Shown here: one piece after another, positions 17,365-26,133 of the stretch | How positions within the stretch are numbered: position 1 is the stretch's first letter | How the letters are laid out: every line of letters begins with the position of its first letter | Made by a program: the position numbers and the translations under genes | NCBI GenBank assembly: GCA_052400665.1 | Contig: JBQTGK010000014.1 | Length of the DNA stretch: 64,000 bases | Source: JBQTGK01 sp052400665 | GTDB lineage: Bacteria > Bacteroidota > Bacteroidia > Bacteroidales > Marinifilaceae | Direction: 5' to 3' (one strand) | Notes under the pieces: generated by a model | Database searches by the model: none | What the model saw: only the letters and a program-made list of their open reading frames with translations | What the model was told of the DNA's origin: nothing

Positions 17365-17970
17365 TTAAAACTTTAACTCCATTTGATCGGGAAGTAGACC
17401 AAAACTCTTGCGATGATAGGGTGTGATTCCGTGTTCGCGAATAGCCAGTCGATGTTTTTTTGTTGGATACCCTTTGTTGTTATTCCAATCGAACTTGGGA
17501 TATTTTTTGTGGATGGAAAGCATAAAATCATCACGATAGGTTTTGGCTAAAACAGATGCCGCAGCAATGGATAAGAATTTTCCATCTCCTTTTATTATGC
17601 ACGAATGATCAATTCCGTTGTAAGCATTAAATCTATTGCCATCGATAAGCAGATGTTCTGGTTTTATTTTTAGCTGATCAATAGCTCGGTGCATTGCTAA
17701 AAACGATGCATTTAAAATATTAATTTGATCAATTTCCTTATGATCAACTATTCCAACGGCCCATGCTATTGCTTCTTTTTCAATTGTTTCACGAAGTAAA
17801 TATCTTTTTTTCTCCGATAGTTTTTTTGAATCGTTTAGTATATCGTTGGAGAAATTATTCGGAAGAATTACTGCTGCTGCAAATACCGGACCTGCTAAAC
17901 ATCCTCTTCCTGCTTCGTCACATCCAGCTTCGATTCTACCTTTTTGTAAATATGGTGCTAAATTACTCAT
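17365..17970 (-). CDS. rnhB: Ribonuclease HII
   Basis: 201 aa. Removes single ribonucleotides and RNA primers from DNA. It has the type 2 signature GCDEAGRGCLAGPVFAAAV with catalytic Asp18 and Glu19, NDSKKLSEKKR, and the third acid Asp110 in LLIDGNRF, then KGDGKFLSIAAASVLAKTYRD. Both RNase H classes are encoded within 4 kb here, which is unusual clustering but not a known operon. A promoter-like pair lies just upstream. Confidence 0.97.
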   Translation of the reverse strand: MSNLAPYLQKGRIEAGCDEAGRGCLAGPVFAAAVILPNNFSNDILNDSKKLSEKKRYLLRETIEKEAIAWAVGIVDHKEIDQINILNASFLAMHRAIDQLKIKPEHLLIDGNRFNAYNGIDHSCIIKGDGKFLSIAAASVLAKTYRDDFMLSIHKKYPKFDWNNNKGYPTKKHRLAIREHGITPYHRKSFGLLPDQMELKF

Positions 17971-17987
17971 AACATAAAAAATTTAGG

Positions 17988-18021
17988 CAAATATAACAGA
18001 TTTGAAAGGTAGAGGGACAAA
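17988..18021 (-). promoter_or_regulatory. Probable promoter for rnhB
   Basis: On the minus strand: TTTG (18021-18018), 22-bp spacer, TATATTTG (17995-17988). Both boxes match, but the spacer is a little long. The -7 box is 17 bp from the ATG, so the leader would be very short. Confidence 0.45.
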
Positions 18022-18053
18022 TTATTTTGTGAAATATGACGCTTTAATTTATT

Positions 18054-19130
18054 TTATTTCTTGTATTTTATTGTTCTCGATTGGTCGATAAACTCAGCTT
18101 TAATTTTCTTAGGATTATCAATAATTTCATAGAATTTATCGAAGTAATTCAGGACTCTTTCTTTCTCCTTGTCACTTAAATATTCGCACTCGATATATAG
18201 ATTGTAAAGAGACTCCTTTTTCATACGAAATTCGCGAAAAATATATTCAAAATCTTTTGCAGTTCTTTTGTAACCGCGGTACAACCTATCGTGAATCGAT
18301 TTGATATTTAATTTTTTATTGGGAATAGCATAGGGAGCATTAACAAGGCTTGCCCAATCGAAATCGTAGGGTACCGGAACGGGTCGCGAATTAGGCGTTT
18401 TTGCAATTAGTTTTATATTGTGAAGAGTAGGAACACCCCAATCGGTATTTCCAACCATATATTGAAAAATTGCAAGCTTAGTTACTTTTCCTATAAGAGT
18501 GTGGTTTTGGTGAATTTTTTTATCGTAACGGGCAATTTTACCATTACGTTCAGCCATTTTTTCAAAATCTTCAATAAAAAAAGCATATTTTGAGAGTGAA
18601 GCCATTTGATTTTTACTGTCTTTGTATGTGATTTTAGCCAAACGTACATTAAAACTTTCTGGGGTAAATAGATTGTATGCTTTATAAATTAGATATTCCT
18701 GAATTAGCATTTGTTCGTACCGGCGGTTTCGATTTTGACAATGGGTTACTATTTTTAGCTTTTTCTGATCATGAAAAAGAGAGTAACTAGCCTGAGATTT
18801 ATTAAATTTAATTTTCATGGGTGGAAAAGGACAGATTGATCTGTCTTTTCGAAAATTTCCTCGTGTTTTCATACATACAGACATAGAAACAATTGAATCG
18901 CCCAGATGATATGATAATCGTGCTTTGTGATATTTACTTTTATTTCCAGTATCTTTTATTAAGGTTTTAAGATCTGTAGTTATGGAAAGTTCAATTAAAG
19001 TATCCGATTCGAATAAATTAGGAATACGAAAAATAGTATCATTTTCGCTGTAGACTTTCTCGCAAGGGAATGCACTAAAAGCAGAGAGTAAAATGAATGT
19101 AAAAGAGAAAATTATGGTTTTTATTATCAT
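18054..19130 (-). CDS. CotH kinase-like secreted protein
   Basis: 358 aa with a signal peptide (about residues 1-22, ending FPC). Not firmly recognised. Several features recall the CotH spore-coat kinase fold: an early beta-rich part, KTRGNFRK followed by CPFPPMKIKFNK (as in CotH R-G-N-S-x with a later K-x-K-F), a helical lobe (YEQMLIQEYLIYKAYNLF), and the catalytic-like pair GNTDWGVPTLHNIKLI and PVPYDFDWA. It lies 35 bp after a DUF4956 gene, and DUF4956 proteins often neighbour CotH and polyphosphate-polymerase (VTC) genes. It may phosphorylate an envelope substrate; that remains inference. Confidence 0.5.
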   Translation of the reverse strand: MIIKTIIFSFTFILLSAFSAFPCEKVYSENDTIFRIPNLFESDTLIELSITTDLKTLIKDTGNKSKYHKARLSYHLGDSIVSMSVCMKTRGNFRKDRSICPFPPMKIKFNKSQASYSLFHDQKKLKIVTHCQNRNRRYEQMLIQEYLIYKAYNLFTPESFNVRLAKITYKDSKNQMASLSKYAFFIEDFEKMAERNGKIARYDKKIHQNHTLIGKVTKLAIFQYMVGNTDWGVPTLHNIKLIAKTPNSRPVPVPYDFDWASLVNAPYAIPNKKLNIKSIHDRLYRGYKRTAKDFEYIFREFRMKKESLYNLYIECEYLSDKEKERVLNYFDKFYEIIDNPKKIKAEFIDQSRTIKYKK

Positions 19131-19165
19131 TATAAGGTCAATTACATATTAATATAAGAAGAAAA

Positions 19166-19846
19166 CTATTCTATACCTTTATCGCTCAATTCTGCATCGG
19201 TAAGTATTTTAATATCAGGATTTTCTTTGTAAAATATTGTTAGTCGGATATTGTTTTTTGCTAAATCTATTTGCCCAATTTTAAAACGATTTACCTCCAT
19301 TCCGGTTCGTGCTTTAACATCTTCAACAAGTAAACGGTGCTTGTCGGGATGAATAAGATCCATTCTATCATAAATAATAGTTCTTCTGGCCAAGTGTCGC
19401 TTCATCCAAACTCTTTCCATAATCCAGGTTGTAATCATAAATGCTGAGTTGGTAAGTAAAACTTCACCCAGACTTACGTCGTTGCGAGCAAGTGCATTAA
19501 TTACCGAAATAGTAATTACTAAAAATAAATAAGTCATTTCACGAATTGGAATGGTATCGGTCCGGTAGCGAATAATACCAAAAATTGCAAAAAGTCCAAG
19601 AGCAAATCCTAACTGTAAATCAATGCTACCCAAAAGAAAGCAAAGGAAGAAAACAGTAGTGCTTATCATGATATATGTAAACACATAAGTTTTTTTACCT
19701 GTGGCTTTAAAATAAACGTAATTAATCACAAATACGGTTACAAGTAGGTTTAATCCAAACCGTAGCACCAACTCAAGTATATTATTAGCATTCATAATTG
19801 TTGTTGATATTTCGGAGGTATTTATCAGATTAGTAAGTAGTTCCAT
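19166..19846 (-). CDS. DUF4956 membrane protein
   Basis: 226 aa. Four or five membrane helices (about residues 25-130) with the family stretch GFALGLFAIFGIIRYRTDTIPIREMTYLF, then a soluble C-terminal domain of about 80 residues (LIHPDKHRLLVEDVKARTG). DUF4956 proteins accompany VTC-type polyphosphate polymerases and CotH-like proteins in many genomes. No VTC domain gene is visible here. It is 14 bp downstream of the metallophosphatase gene and 35 bp upstream of the CotH-like gene, so the three are probably one operon. Confidence 0.8.
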   Translation of the reverse strand: MELLTNLINTSEISTTIMNANNILELVLRFGLNLLVTVFVINYVYFKATGKKTYVFTYIMISTTVFFLCFLLGSIDLQLGFALGLFAIFGIIRYRTDTIPIREMTYLFLVITISVINALARNDVSLGEVLLTNSAFMITTWIMERVWMKRHLARRTIIYDRMDLIHPDKHRLLVEDVKARTGMEVNRFKIGQIDLAKNNIRLTIFYKENPDIKILTDAELSDKGIE

Positions 19847-19860
19847 TCTTTTTTTCAGTT

Positions 19861-21009
19861 TTAACGTAATCGTTCCTTTTCTTTATGTGCAAATATCCGA
19901 TAATATTTTTGATTCTCAATTAATAAGGCCTGATCGATATAATTCGGATCACCTATGGGTACATCCATTGCAATAAGTTTAAACGAATAAAATGGGTAAA
20001 CTCTAGCAACAGGAGTGTGGCCAAAAATAATAACAATAGAATCGTAAAACTCCAGAGTTTTTATTACATCGGCTAAGGAAATACGGTCGTAACTTGGGGT
20101 TCTCGATAAATATCCCCTATACCATATCGGACTATATGAATATAAAAATAAATCGACTAAACTGGTATCTTTAAGTTGGGTATAATTGTTTAAATGATAT
20201 CTCATTTTCATATTAACCATGTCAATTTTTAATTTTTTTTCTAAAAATTGGGGTGAAATACCAGCATGAACAAATAATTGATCGCCTATACGAATTAATG
20301 TGTTTTTTGATCTTAACCAATTGCCAAGTACCGAGTGTCTGTTAAAGAAATTAGAATAATGAGAATGCAAATAATTTGCTGCATGTTTGTATTTGTCAGC
20401 TACATATCTGTCATCAAACAAAAGTGCCATCATTTCATGATTTCCTATTATATAATGAACATTGCCACCAGCTTTTTTTGCCTGAATTTCTAACTGAAAA
20501 ATAAGCCATAAACATTCTGTTACCTGATCGCCTCTATCAAAAACATCTCCTGTAAAAACAAGGTTTCCATCTCCATAAATCCAGCGATTGTTTTTGTCAA
20601 TAACATCGTTGTTTCTTAATATTTCGATAAGAGATTTAAATTGACCATGTATATCGCCCAGTACAATAATTTTATTTGCAGGATTATTAATACCTGTTTG
20701 CGGCCTTATTTTTTTAGGGATTATGTAAGTTAAAGTATCTTCTTCTACAAACCCTTTAAAAACTAAGGTGTCGTTTTTGTATCGAAACGATTTTGAGATT
20801 TTTTGGGTTGTATTGTTTAAACTATCATGTTTTATATAAAAAATAGTAGCCCTACTGTTTGATATTTGTCTGATGTGAGGTCCCTCAACATAAGAAGAAA
20901 CAGTTAATGTATCTTGTTTTGCGTTTAAATTCTGAGCATGGGTTTGACTGTTTACAATGGGTAAACACATAAAACATGTAAGAAATAGATAAACAAAATT
21001 AAGATTCAT
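19861..21009 (-). CDS. Secreted PPP-like metallophosphatase (Shewanella-like phosphatase group)
   Basis: 382 aa with a signal peptide (residues 1-26). The calcineurin-like dimetal site is complete: GDIHGQ, GDVFDRGDQ, IIGNHEMMALLFDD, FVHAGISP and FGHTPV. The order and the presence of GDxHGQ with GDxxDRG place it with bacterial PPP-type phosphatases that resemble Shelphs. It should hydrolyse phosphomonoesters in the periplasm. It is the first gene of a probable three-gene unit with DUF4956 and a CotH-like kinase candidate, so the group might write and erase a phosphate mark outside the cytoplasm (inference). Confidence 0.85.
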   Translation of the reverse strand: MNLNFVYLFLTCFMCLPIVNSQTHAQNLNAKQDTLTVSSYVEGPHIRQISNSRATIFYIKHDSLNNTTQKISKSFRYKNDTLVFKGFVEEDTLTYIIPKKIRPQTGINNPANKIIVLGDIHGQFKSLIEILRNNDVIDKNNRWIYGDGNLVFTGDVFDRGDQVTECLWLIFQLEIQAKKAGGNVHYIIGNHEMMALLFDDRYVADKYKHAANYLHSHYSNFFNRHSVLGNWLRSKNTLIRIGDQLFVHAGISPQFLEKKLKIDMVNMKMRYHLNNYTQLKDTSLVDLFLYSYSPIWYRGYLSRTPSYDRISLADVIKTLEFYDSIVIIFGHTPVARVYPFYSFKLIAMDVPIGDPNYIDQALLIENQKYYRIFAHKEKERLR

Positions 21010-21136
21010 TAATTAGCCTGTTTTTATTTAGAGTAGTTAAAGATAGAATTATTTTTATCTCATTATAGCATAAAATTACGGAGGAATGAAAATACATGAC
21101 TAAGAACACTTATTTTTGTTTCCAAATAAATAAAAG

Positions 21137-21586
21137 ATGTATACAAAAGAAGAAAAAAGAGAAATTCGAATTCAATTTTGGGATGGGTTTAAAAGATATT
21201 CAAAAAAAAGAGGTCGAAAAATGACTTCCTGGGTGTTAAAAGGAACGCAGATAAAAGAAGCTCAATTAAAGTTCGATTTGGGTGAAAATGGTGCTTTTGT
21301 TATGCTTCAAATTGATAGTAAATTCGAATCTAAACGTAATTTAGTTTTTAAAAGCTTTGAGAAATATAAGCCTGTAATAATGGAAACCTGTGGAGATAAT
21401 TTAATTTGGGAACAAGATTATCATATCAAAGGTTTTAAGGATGTTAGTCTTATTTATTTTCATTTGAAAGAGGCATCGGTTTTTAATAAAGAGGAATGGG
21501 AAAAATATTATGAGTTTCTATTTGAAGGAATGACAAAATTAGAGGCTGCATTTTTAGATGTAAAAGAAGTTGTGCAAAGTATTTAG
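21137..21586 (+). CDS. DUF4268 domain-containing protein
   Basis: 149 aa, soluble. The single DUF4268 domain is recognised by REIRIQFWDGFKRYSKKRG and the closing FNKEEWEKYYEFLFEGMTKLE. In other proteins this domain follows nuclease or restriction-like modules, but here it stands alone, as in many Bacteroidota. Function unknown. A TATTTTTG box at 21111-21118 lies 18 bp before the ATG and may be its -7 element. It is a lone gene before the tRNA array. Confidence 0.75.
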   Translation: MYTKEEKREIRIQFWDGFKRYSKKRGRKMTSWVLKGTQIKEAQLKFDLGENGAFVMLQIDSKFESKRNLVFKSFEKYKPVIMETCGDNLIWEQDYHIKGFKDVSLIYFHLKEASVFNKEEWEKYYEFLFEGMTKLEAAFLDVKEVVQSI

Positions 21587-21682
21587 AAAAAAATAAAAAC
21601 AGGTAGGGTGTTGATTTTCAAATATTAGAATATCTACACCAAGTAAGTGGCAAGTATTTTATTAAAAATTTATGGCGAAAGT

Positions 21683-21713
21683 TTTGTTTTCGAATAAAAG
21701 GCTTTTACCTTTG
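21683..21713 (+). promoter_or_regulatory. Consensus Bacteroidota promoter of the initiator-tRNA array
   Basis: TTTG (21683-21686), exact 19-bp spacer, TACCTTTG (21706-21713). Both boxes match the TTTG-N19-TAnnTTTG consensus of the Bacteroidota primary sigma factor. Transcription should start near 21720, about 30 nt before the first tRNA. Confidence 0.85.
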
Positions 21714-21750
21714 CAACCGCAAAAAGAAAGATATAAGTCTTAAGATATAT

Positions 21751-21823
<73 letters not shown>

Positions 21824-21905
21824 CTAAGAATTAAGCTTTAATTTATTAGAGTTTATTATTTTGCCAAAGGGCAATTTGTTAAGACATTTTATTATAAAGA
21901 TATAT

Positions 21906-21978
<73 letters not shown>

Positions 21979-22058
21979 CTAAGAATTAAACTTTATTTAG
22001 TAGGGTTTATTTATTGTCAGGTGGCAATTTGTTAAGACATATCATTATAAAAATATAT

Positions 22059-22131
<73 letters not shown>

Positions 22132-22139
22132 CTATCGAT

Positions 22140-22167
22140 AAAGGCTTTGGTTTATTCCAAAGCCTTT
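22140..22167 (+). terminator. Terminator of the initiator-tRNA array
   Basis: Perfect 11-bp stem AAAGGCTTTGG / CCAAAGCCTTT, TTTATT loop, then a run of T. It lies 8 bp past the third tRNA. Confidence 0.93.
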
Positions 22168-22212
22168 TTTTATTCCCCTATTTAAAAGCCTCCTTAATTA
22201 AGCTATTTCTGT

Positions 22213-22220
22213 TACCTTTG
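22213..22220 (+). promoter_or_regulatory. Possible -7 box for the M23 peptidase gene
   Basis: TACCTTTG matches TAnnTTTG, 26 bp before the ATG at 22247. No TTTG is seen 19-20 bp upstream, so support is partial. Confidence 0.35.
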
Positions 22221-22246
22221 CGTAAATATTTTTAGATTCTTTCACT

Positions 22247-23119
22247 ATGAGTCAATTAAAAGAAAAAACGCCCTTATTAGAAAAATTAAAGAATAAATAC
22301 CGCTTAACCATTTCCAACGAAGCAACTTTCGATGAGGTTTTATCTATTCGTTTGTCTCGTTTAAATGTGTTTACAGTTACGGGTATATTTTCTATTCTGT
22401 TAATAGCTTTGGTGACTTTGCTAATTTCATTTACTCCATTAAAAGAATATATTCCGGGTTATCCCGATGGAGAAATGAGAAGGAATATAGAGCAAAATTC
22501 TGTTTTAGTCGACTCTTTAATTATAGAGCTTAATAAAAGAGATCAGTTTTTTCAGGGAATAAGAAATGTAGTTTCAGGTAATGATTTTGATAATGTTTCT
22601 CAAAATGCCAATGATACCATTGTTGATCCAAAATATAAAAATCTGGCATTTACAAAATCAGCATCCGACTCCTTGTTCAGAAAAGAGCATGAAGAGGATG
22701 AAAAATATAATTTAACATTAGAAGATGCGCCTAAGTCAAAAGGTTTGTCGAACATACATTTTTTTGCTCCTATAAAAGGAATGGTGTCAAATCATTTCGA
22801 TAGTAAGTCGGAGCATTATGGGACTGATATTGTCGGTGGTGTAAACGAGAGAATTTCCTCCATTCTGGAGGGAACAGTTATTTTTTCGGAGTGGACTTTA
22901 AATACTGGATATGTTATTCAAATACAACATGCAAATGATTTATTATCGGTTTATAAACACAATTCAGAGTTGTTGAAAAAGGCAGGTGAACGTGTTAAAG
23001 CCGGCGAAGCTATTGCTTTACTGGGAAATTCAGGAGAGTTTACTTCTGGTCCGCATTTACATTTTGAATTGTGGCACAATGGCAGGCCTTTAAATCCTGA
23101 AGATTATATCAAATTTTAA
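22247..23119 (+). CDS. M23 family metallopeptidase (murein hydrolase)
   Basis: 290 aa. A short cytoplasmic N-terminus and one membrane helix (FTVTGIFSILLIALVTLLISF, about residues 43-63) precede a periplasmic linker and a LytM/M23 domain (about 170-290). Zinc ligands are visible in EHYGTDIVGG (the H-x3-D motif) and SGPHLHFELWHNG (the H-x-H motif). Such proteins cleave peptidoglycan cross-links or, when inactive, activate amidases; here the ligands look intact. It is 20 bp before dxr, so it probably shares transcription with dxr and possibly rseP. Confidence 0.92.
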   Translation: MSQLKEKTPLLEKLKNKYRLTISNEATFDEVLSIRLSRLNVFTVTGIFSILLIALVTLLISFTPLKEYIPGYPDGEMRRNIEQNSVLVDSLIIELNKRDQFFQGIRNVVSGNDFDNVSQNANDTIVDPKYKNLAFTKSASDSLFRKEHEEDEKYNLTLEDAPKSKGLSNIHFFAPIKGMVSNHFDSKSEHYGTDIVGGVNERISSILEGTVIFSEWTLNTGYVIQIQHANDLLSVYKHNSELLKKAGERVKAGEAIALLGNSGEFTSGPHLHFELWHNGRPLNPEDYIKF

Positions 23120-23139
23120 AATTAAAACTCTAGACATTA

Positions 23140-24288
23140 ATGAGTAAACATATTGCTATTCTGGGATCGACAGGTTCCATTGGAACTCAAACATTAGAAG
23201 TGGTTGATGCGAATCCGGAAGAATTTACAGTAGATGTTTTAACTGCGAATAATAATGTAGAATTATTAATTGAACAGGCTAAGAAATTTAAACCAGATGT
23301 AGTGGTGGTAGCCTGCGAGGATAAATATTCCCAATTATCAGAAGCTTTAAAAGATGAACCAATAAAGGTTTATGCAGGTAAGGATGCCATTGCACAGGTA
23401 GTGCAAATGGGAGCAATTGATGTGGTGGTAACTGCCATGGTTGGATATTCGGGTTTGCTGCCAACAATAAATGCAATTAAAGCCAGAAAAAACATTGCTT
23501 TAGCAAATAAAGAGACTCTGGTGGTTGCAGGAGAAATTATTCAAAAGTTGGCATTGAAATATGGTGTAAGTATTTATCCTGTAGATTCGGAACATTCTGC
23601 AATTTTTCAGTGTTTAATGGGAGAATTTGATAATCCTATCGAGAAAATTTACCTCACCGCCTCTGGAGGACCATTTAGAGGTAAGGATAAAAAGTTTTTA
23701 GAATCGGTAACATCGAAACAGGCACTTAAGCATCCCAATTGGGATATGGGAGCAAAAATTACCATCGATTCTGCAAGTATGATGAATAAAGGTTTTGAGG
23801 CAATTGAAGCAAAGTGGTTATTCGATTTACGTGCCGATCAAATTGATGTTGTCGTACATCATCAATCTATTGTTCATTCTTTGGTTCAGTTTCAGGATGG
23901 GTCGATGAAAGCACAAATGGGCTTACCCGATATGAAATTACCAATTCAGTTTGCTTTAACTTTTCCTAAAAGATTAAAAACTGATTTTCCTCGTTTTAAT
24001 TTTATGGATTATCCGGAGCTAAGCTTTTCTGCTGCCGATTCAGATAATTTCAGAAATCTGGCTCTTGCCTACGAAGCAATGAATAAAGGTGGAAACTTAC
24101 CATGTATTATTAATGCAGCCAACGAAGTTGTTGTGGATGCATTCTTAAAAGACAGAGTAGGATTTTTGCAGATGAGCGATATTATTGAAAATTGTATGCA
24201 CAAAGCTAATTTTATTAAAAATCCAACTTACGATGATTATGTGCTAACGGATACCGAAGCTCGGAAATTAGCTCAATCTATGTTATAA
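23140..24288 (+). CDS. dxr: 1-deoxy-D-xylulose 5-phosphate reductoisomerase
   Basis: 382 aa. It makes 2-C-methyl-D-erythritol 4-phosphate from DXP, the committed step of MEP isoprenoid synthesis. Seen: the NADPH-binding LGSTGSIGTQTLEVV at the N-terminus, ANKETLVVAGE, the metal and substrate site VDSEHSAIFQCL, TASGGPFRG, HPNWDMGAKITIDSASMMNKGFE and VVHHQSIVHSLVQFQDGS. Complete, with its start right after the usual A-rich leader. rseP follows 78 bp later, a gene order shared by many bacteria. Confidence 0.98.
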   Translation: MSKHIAILGSTGSIGTQTLEVVDANPEEFTVDVLTANNNVELLIEQAKKFKPDVVVVACEDKYSQLSEALKDEPIKVYAGKDAIAQVVQMGAIDVVVTAMVGYSGLLPTINAIKARKNIALANKETLVVAGEIIQKLALKYGVSIYPVDSEHSAIFQCLMGEFDNPIEKIYLTASGGPFRGKDKKFLESVTSKQALKHPNWDMGAKITIDSASMMNKGFEAIEAKWLFDLRADQIDVVVHHQSIVHSLVQFQDGSMKAQMGLPDMKLPIQFALTFPKRLKTDFPRFNFMDYPELSFSAADSDNFRNLALAYEAMNKGGNLPCIINAANEVVVDAFLKDRVGFLQMSDIIENCMHKANFIKNPTYDDYVLTDTEARKLAQSML

Positions 24289-24366
24289 AAAATAGTTATC
24301 TTAGGCAGCTTTGAAATCTTCTGGATTTTAGAATAGATTCGGATAAAATAATTTAATCAAATTTGA

Positions 24367-25722
24367 ATGGAAGTATTAGTTAAAATAGGACAATTTTTAT
24401 TGAGTTTGTCTATTCTGGTGGTCCTACATGAGTTAGGTCATTTTACATTTGCCAAACTTTTTAAAACCAGAGTTGAGAAATTTTATATGTTCTTTAATCC
24501 GGGATTTTCGCTTTTTAAGTTTAAAAAAGGCGAAACAGAATATGGAATTGGTTGGATTCCATTGGGAGGATATGTGAAAATATCAGGTATGATTGACGAA
24601 TCGATGGATAAGGAACAAATGGCATTGCCTCCTAAACCATACGAATTTAGAGCAAAACCAGCTTGGCAGCGTTTGTTAATTATGATTGGTGGAGTTTTGG
24701 TTAATTTTATATTGGCATTTGTAATTTATATTGCCGTATTGTTTGCTTGGGGCGAACAATATTTACCAGCCCAAAATGCAAAGTATGGTGTAGTTTGCGA
24801 TTCTCTCTCTAAAAGTATTGGTTTGCAGGATGGCGATATTATTGTCGCTTTAGACAATAAGAAGCTTGATAAATTTAATCAGATTGTACCAAATATAATT
24901 CTTGATCGTCCATCTACCATGCAAGTGATTCGTAATGGTAGCCAAACAAATATTCAAATACCTTCCTCCTTTGTGCCAGCTTTACTGGAGCGAAGCAGTA
25001 AGAAGTTTTCGGTAGATCCATCCATACAATTGCGAAGACCATTTCATCCATATAAAATAGCTAAGGTGGAGAAAGAGTCGCCAGCAAAAGTGGTAGGGTT
25101 GCAAAAAAACGACGAGATTACTAAAATAGATGATGTAGATTTTGAATTCTTTAATGAGTTTCAGGATTACATGAAAACAAAGGCCGGTAAAGAAGTTAAT
25201 GTATCCGTTCTAAGAGATGGTAAAGAATTATCCTTAAAAATGATTCTTACTAAAGAAGGATATATGGGGGTTAGAGGTGGATCTGATATTAATCACTTCA
25301 AATACGAAACCGTTAAATATAGTTTTGCCCAGGCTATTCCTGCTGGTATTAATAAAGGAATTAGTAAATTAACCGATTATCTTAAGCAGTTTGGTCTTAT
25401 TTTCGATAAAGAGGTAAAAGGATATAAATCAATTGGAGGATTTGGAACCATTGGTAGTATTTTCCCTCCAGTATGGGATTGGCATGCTTTCTGGAATCTT
25501 ACAGCCTTTTTGTCTATTATTTTGGCAATAATGAATATTTTACCCATTCCAGCTTTGGATGGTGGCCATGTATTGTTTCTGTTTTATGAAATTATTACCG
25601 GAAGAAAACCTGGAGATAAATTTATGGAATATGCTCAGGTTACAGGAATGGTACTCTTATTTGGATTATTGATTTTTGCGAATGCAAATGATGTAGTAAA
25701 ATGGATATCTGGCTGGAAATAA
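24367..25722 (+). CDS. rseP: RseP-family site-2 intramembrane zinc metalloprotease
   Basis: 451 aa. Zinc site HELGH at residues 21-25 in the first membrane helix, and LDGGHV at about 397-402 in a late helix, together completing the active site. Two PDZ domains lie between (about 135-205 and 215-300: VEKESPAKVVGLQKNDEI). The family cleaves membrane-bound anti-sigma factors and leftover signal peptides. A candidate client is encoded at 41966-42565, but no direct link is shown. Membrane segments at about 8-28, 105-125, 375-395 and 430-447. Confidence 0.96.
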   Translation: MEVLVKIGQFLLSLSILVVLHELGHFTFAKLFKTRVEKFYMFFNPGFSLFKFKKGETEYGIGWIPLGGYVKISGMIDESMDKEQMALPPKPYEFRAKPAWQRLLIMIGGVLVNFILAFVIYIAVLFAWGEQYLPAQNAKYGVVCDSLSKSIGLQDGDIIVALDNKKLDKFNQIVPNIILDRPSTMQVIRNGSQTNIQIPSSFVPALLERSSKKFSVDPSIQLRRPFHPYKIAKVEKESPAKVVGLQKNDEITKIDDVDFEFFNEFQDYMKTKAGKEVNVSVLRDGKELSLKMILTKEGYMGVRGGSDINHFKYETVKYSFAQAIPAGINKGISKLTDYLKQFGLIFDKEVKGYKSIGGFGTIGSIFPPVWDWHAFWNLTAFLSIILAIMNILPIPALDGGHVLFLFYEIITGRKPGDKFMEYAQVTGMVLLFGLLIFANANDVVKWISGWK

Positions 25723-25771
25723 ATAATTAAAAAATATTAACTTAGCGATATAATAAATAAAACTAAAAAGT

Positions 25772-25966
25772 ATGTACCTTTTTGTATTAGCAGGGATTCC
25801 TGGTGTTTGGCAAGTTGTTATAATTATTTTTGCAATCATCTTGTTATTTGGTGGTAAAAAAATTCCGGAACTAATGAAAGGATTGGGGCAGGGAATGAAA
25901 GAGTTTAAGAAAGCTACTGGAGACGATGAGGATGAAAAAAAAGAAAATGACTCCATAGGAAAATAG
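25772..25966 (+). CDS. tatA: Twin-arginine translocase subunit TatA/TatE
   Basis: 64 aa. One membrane helix (VWQVVIIIFAIILLFGGKKIP) with the FGxKK hinge, an amphipathic helix (ELMKGLGQGMKEFKKATG) and an acidic/basic tail. This is the pore-forming subunit that exports folded proteins. TatC is not in the window. It lies 49 bp after rseP and ends at a terminator. Being a lone TatA, it could serve TatA, TatE or TatB roles. Confidence 0.93.
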   Translation: MYLFVLAGIPGVWQVVIIIFAIILLFGGKKIPELMKGLGQGMKEFKKATGDDEDEKKENDSIGK

Positions 25967-25971
25967 ATAGA

Positions 25972-25991
25972 AGCAGGTATCATTACCTGCT
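25972..25991 (+). terminator. Terminator after tatA
   Basis: Stem AGCAGGTA / TACCTGCT, TCAT loop, followed by a T run. It lies 5 bp past the tatA stop and closes the M23-dxr-rseP-tatA group. Confidence 0.88.
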
Positions 25992-26133
25992 TTTTTTAAT
26001 GCTTGAAATAGATAAATGAGTCCTACAACTAAAAAATTAGTTTAAAAAATTAAGATTCATTTGGATGCTACATGTAATTTAATTATTTTCAATTCGAATT
26101 TCGATTAGTCGAAACATTTAACCACTCAATTGC

